Assembly: GCF_007176755.1 (NCBI RefSeq)
Contig: NZ_BJTV01000004.1
Location: 186,001 to 250,000 of the forward strand
Direction of reading: 5' to 3'
Length of the DNA: 64,000 nt
Source: Streptomyces sp. 1-11
GTDB taxonomy: Bacteria > Actinomycetota > Actinomycetes > Streptomycetales > Streptomycetaceae
Within the stretch, counting starts at the first letter, position 1; each line of letters starts with the position of its first letter. Below are positions 60,627-64,000 of this stretch, one piece after another. The notes beneath the pieces were generated by a model. That model saw nothing but the letters and a program-made list of their open reading frames with translations. It did no database searches and was not told the origin of the DNA. The translations under genes were made by a program, and so were the position numbers.

Positions 60627-61946
60627 TCAGACCTCCACCGGCTCCGCGGCGGGCAGGCTGTCCATGAAGGAGCTGACCGAGAACACCGCGCGGCCGGGTC
60701 CGGGCGGGCCGTAGCCGGGCGGCGAGGAGAGCCCGAAGTCCTCCATCGTGGCCCGGTAGGCCTCCAGCAGCCGGATGTGGTACTCCAGCGGCGCGCCCTG
60801 CGGGTTCGCCTTGCCGAGCGGGGTGGTGGGCTCCGGGCACCAGGTGGTGAAGCGGGGCGTGATGCCGTGCGACATGAAGAAGCGCAGGCCCTCGGTGGTG
60901 GAGGCGATGGCCTCGTCGACGGTGGTGAAGCCGAACGGCTCGGCCATCTCCACGCCCGCGACGAAGTTCGGGATCACGTTGCGCGCGCCGAAGATCTCGG
61001 CGGAGTCCAGGATGCGCCGGTGCCACTCGTCGCGGCCGACGTATCGCTCCTTGCCGGGGCAGTACAGCTCGAAGAGCCGGCGGTCCCACACCTCGAAGTT
61101 GGGGTGGTAGATCTGCACCCCGTAGTCCTTGAAGCGCTGCACGTCCGCCTTGGGCAGCGCCTGGGCGACGACCTTGCCGATCCAGCGGCCCGGGAAGCGC
61201 TCCTCGATGGCCTTGGCGTAGTGGCCGTAGAAGTCGGCCTCGTCCCGCCCGGCGACCGTCTTGGTGATGGCGCCGCCGGTGAGGGTGTAGGCGGTGGACG
61301 CCTTCTGGGTGTCGTACCGGTCGATGATCTCGAGGGCCTCGAGCACCTCCTCGACGTCCTTCACCCCGGTGTAGGGCCGGCCGGCCGCCTTGTGCTGGCG
61401 CCAGTTGTGGTTGATGTCGCAGTACTGGCACTCCTCCTTGGCGCCGAAGTACTGGCAGACCCGGAAGACGGTCAGGTAGATCAGGTAGCCCCACTGGATG
61501 GTGGGGGCGACCTCCATCACCGACTTCCCGTTGGAGAGCTTGTGCCGGTAGTACTCGGGCATGGGCGGCACGCCGACGTCGGCGATCCGGCTGCCGTCGA
61601 GGTACAGGCCGAGCAGCCCCTCCTCGTCGGCGGCGACCCGGTACGGCGAGGCGGGGTTCACCCGTACGGAGACGACGGTGCGGCGCAGGTCGTACGGGCC
61701 GCCCGTGAGGATGATCTCCTCCGGCGGCCGGCGCAGCGCGGCCTCGCCCAGCTCGGGCAGCGTGCCGTGGTCGAAGGAGAAGATGAAGTACGACTTCGGC
61801 TTGACCTCGCCGCTCTCGTTGTCGCTGAGCGCCGACGCGTCGAAGGCGACTCCGCCCCGGAGCAGGTCCTCCTTGAAGACGGCCTCCCGCGGCACATGCG
61901 GGAAGCGCTCCATCAGATCCTCGACCAGCGCGGTACGGCTGCCCAT
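60627..61946 (-). CDS. Radical SAM protein with CX8CX2C cluster motif
   Basis: ATG 61946 (MGSRTALVED) is chosen because GGAGGAG lies nine bases upstream; an ATG at 61973 is also in frame. The 439-aa protein has VCQYFGAKEECQYCDINHNW around residue 170, so three cysteines are spaced CX8CX2C rather than the usual CX3CX2C. Other radical SAM signs are LTGGAITK, VVAQALPKADVQRFKDYGVQIYH and GVEMAEPFGF. It likely makes the 5'-deoxyadenosyl radical; the substrate is unknown. No partner such as a precursor peptide is seen. Confidence 0.75.
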   Translation of the reverse strand: MGSRTALVEDLMERFPHVPREAVFKEDLLRGGVAFDASALSDNESGEVKPKSYFIFSFDHGTLPELGEAALRRPPEEIILTGGPYDLRRTVVSVRVNPASPYRVAADEEGLLGLYLDGSRIADVGVPPMPEYYRHKLSNGKSVMEVAPTIQWGYLIYLTVFRVCQYFGAKEECQYCDINHNWRQHKAAGRPYTGVKDVEEVLEALEIIDRYDTQKASTAYTLTGGAITKTVAGRDEADFYGHYAKAIEERFPGRWIGKVVAQALPKADVQRFKDYGVQIYHPNFEVWDRRLFELYCPGKERYVGRDEWHRRILDSAEIFGARNVIPNFVAGVEMAEPFGFTTVDEAIASTTEGLRFFMSHGITPRFTTWCPEPTTPLGKANPQGAPLEYHIRLLEAYRATMEDFGLSSPPGYGPPGPGRAVFSVSSFMDSLPAAEPVEV

Positions 61947-62058
61947 TCCGTCATCTCCTCCCGGCTCGGACATTCGGCTCTCACCGTATGCCCCCGTCCG
62001 CGCGCCGGCCCGGCCGGGTCCCCCGCTACGGCGGTGCCGCCGTGCCGTCCGCCCCGGA

Positions 62059-63066
62059 TCAGGCCGTCCGCTCCAGGACGGTGTGGTCGACGGCGTGCTC
62101 CAGGGGATCGCCCGCCGCCAGCCGCGCCGCCTCCGCCACCACCGTCCGCCCCAGCCGGGCGACCTCGTTGCCCTGCGAGCCGGCGAGGTGCGGGGTCACG
62201 AACGCGTTGGGCAGGCCGAACAGGGGCGAGTCGGCCGGCAGCGGCTCCGGGTCGGTGACGTCCAGCACGGCGCCGAGCCGGCCGGTGCGCAGCTCCGCCA
62301 CCAGGGCGTCGTGGTCGACCAGGGCGCCGCGCGCGGTGTTGATCAGCACCGCCCCGGAGGGCATCAGGGCCAGTTCCCGGGCGCCGATCAGGTGCCGGGT
62401 CTCGGGGGTGTCCGGGGCGTGCAGGGTGACGACGTCGGATGCGCGCAGCAGGTCGTCCAGGGCCAGCAGGGGGACCCCGAGCCGGGCCGCCCCTGCCGCG
62501 TCGACGTAGGGGTCGGCGAGGCCCACCCGGAGGTCGTGGGGCCGCAGCAGCTCGATCAGCCGGCGGCCGACCCGGGAGGCCCCGACGACGCCCACCCGGC
62601 GGCCGTGGTTGCCGGTGCCGGGCAGGATGTCGCCGTAGGCGGCGGAGCCGCGGGTGCGCAGCAGGTCCCGGGCGGCGAAGACGTCCTTCCCGGCGAGCAG
62701 GATCATGGCGAGGGTGTACTCGGCGACGGGCAGGGCGTTGGCGGCGGCGGCCGAGGAGACGGCGATGCCGCGCTTGAAGACCTCGGGCGTGGTGAAGCCC
62801 TTGACGGAGCCGGCCGCGTGCAGCACGGCGCGCAGCCGGGGCGCGGCGTCCAGGGCGGCCGGGTCCAGCAGCGGGCAGCCCCAGCCGGTGATCAGGATCT
62901 CGGTGCGGGCCAGGGCCTCCCGGACCCGGGGGCCGGTGAAGTCCTCCGCCACGAGGCCCGGGTCGATGTCCACGTGCTCACGGAGCCCGGCGAGCAGGTC
63001 CGGCGGGAAGACGCGCGGCACGTTCCGTGCCGTCATGGCGAACAGTGCCTTGGGGCGCTCGGGCAA
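62059..63066 (-). CDS. D-2-hydroxyacid dehydrogenase family protein
   Basis: TTG 63066 with GGAAGG seven bases upstream is preferred (335 aa); ATG 63036 is an alternative. The NAD-binding signature is VGVVGASRVGRRLIELLRPHD, then INTARGALVDHDAL and a late PLFGLPNAFVTPHLAGSQGNE with the catalytic His. The first Arg/Glu of the catalytic triad are in NTARG and DVTDPEPLP. It should reduce or oxidise a 2-keto/2-hydroxy acid with NAD(P). It diverges from aldO across 123 nt. The substrate is unknown. Confidence 0.87.
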   Translation of the reverse strand: MPERPKALFAMTARNVPRVFPPDLLAGLREHVDIDPGLVAEDFTGPRVREALARTEILITGWGCPLLDPAALDAAPRLRAVLHAAGSVKGFTTPEVFKRGIAVSSAAAANALPVAEYTLAMILLAGKDVFAARDLLRTRGSAAYGDILPGTGNHGRRVGVVGASRVGRRLIELLRPHDLRVGLADPYVDAAGAARLGVPLLALDDLLRASDVVTLHAPDTPETRHLIGARELALMPSGAVLINTARGALVDHDALVAELRTGRLGAVLDVTDPEPLPADSPLFGLPNAFVTPHLAGSQGNEVARLGRTVVAEAARLAAGDPLEHAVDHTVLERTA

Positions 63067-63135
63067 CGCAGCAACCTTCCGTGTCGTCGGCGCGCGGACC
63101 GCGGGCGCTGGGACAGCAACCGCTCTCCACGGTAG

Positions 63136-64000
<865 letters not shown>

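Overview
The window looks like a Streptomyces chromosome segment. GC content is very high, GTG and TTG starts are frequent, and many genes overlap by GTGA or ATGA. The gene set is also typical: AldO-type alditol oxidase, PucR-controlled xanthine dehydrogenase, DUF2637 protein, RsbW-like ATPase and many signalling proteins. No tRNA, rRNA, insertion sequence, prophage or CRISPR array was seen. All calls come from reading the sequence; no database search was run.

Region 1 (1-7483, minus strand) is a tightly overlapping five-gene operon. In transcription order it encodes a trypsin-like protease with a degenerate STAND-like domain, a PknG-type kinase with zinc ribbons and a helical C-terminal half, a VWA/zinc-ribbon protein, a four-TM protein laid out like GlnX, and a membrane-anchored solute-binding protein in the GlnH position that runs off the window. 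It resembles the mycobacterial PknG-GlnX-GlnH nutrient-sensing module with a protease and a VWA protein added. Region 2 (7654-10796) holds a small lipoprotein, a PPOX-fold flavoenzyme, a phosphoribosyltransferase, a polysaccharide deacetylase and an SRPBCC protein. Region 3 (10812-19632) is purine catabolism: xdhC, a purine permease, three xanthine dehydrogenase subunits and a divergent PucR regulator.

Region 4 (19785-37917) is mixed. It contains a TPR protein, a membrane protein, a GntR regulator, an FhuF-like iron reductase behind an iron box, a DUF2637 protein, an anti-sigma-like ATPase, PoxB, a PP2C-like pseudophosphatase, a TrmB/LuxR regulator, a secreted SGNH hydrolase, an Ada-AlkA/Ogt DNA-repair pair, RsgA with an upstream 23-codon ORF, and a cold-shock protein plus DEAD-box helicase unit with two RNA hairpins.

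Region 5 (37971-58533, minus strand) is the most striking part: about 20 kb of ten co-directional, mostly overlapping genes. In transcription order these are a Crp/Fnr regulator, a class III nucleotide-cyclase-like protein, a STAND-like protein with an altered P-loop, an SPFH-like protein with repeats, a Pycsar-effector-like membrane protein, a secreted VWA protein, a tubulin-like GTPase, a large membrane protein, a pseudokinase-TRAFAC GTPase fusion, and a GTPase-associated (GAP1-like) protein. A signalling or defence assembly in which a cyclic nucleotide made by the cyclase is read by the membrane effector and/or Crp is a reasonable but untested inference.

Region 6 (58863-64000) has a sigma-like/zinc-finger/TM/CBM2 fusion, a radical SAM protein with unusual cysteine spacing, a D-2-hydroxyacid dehydrogenase and the start of aldO.
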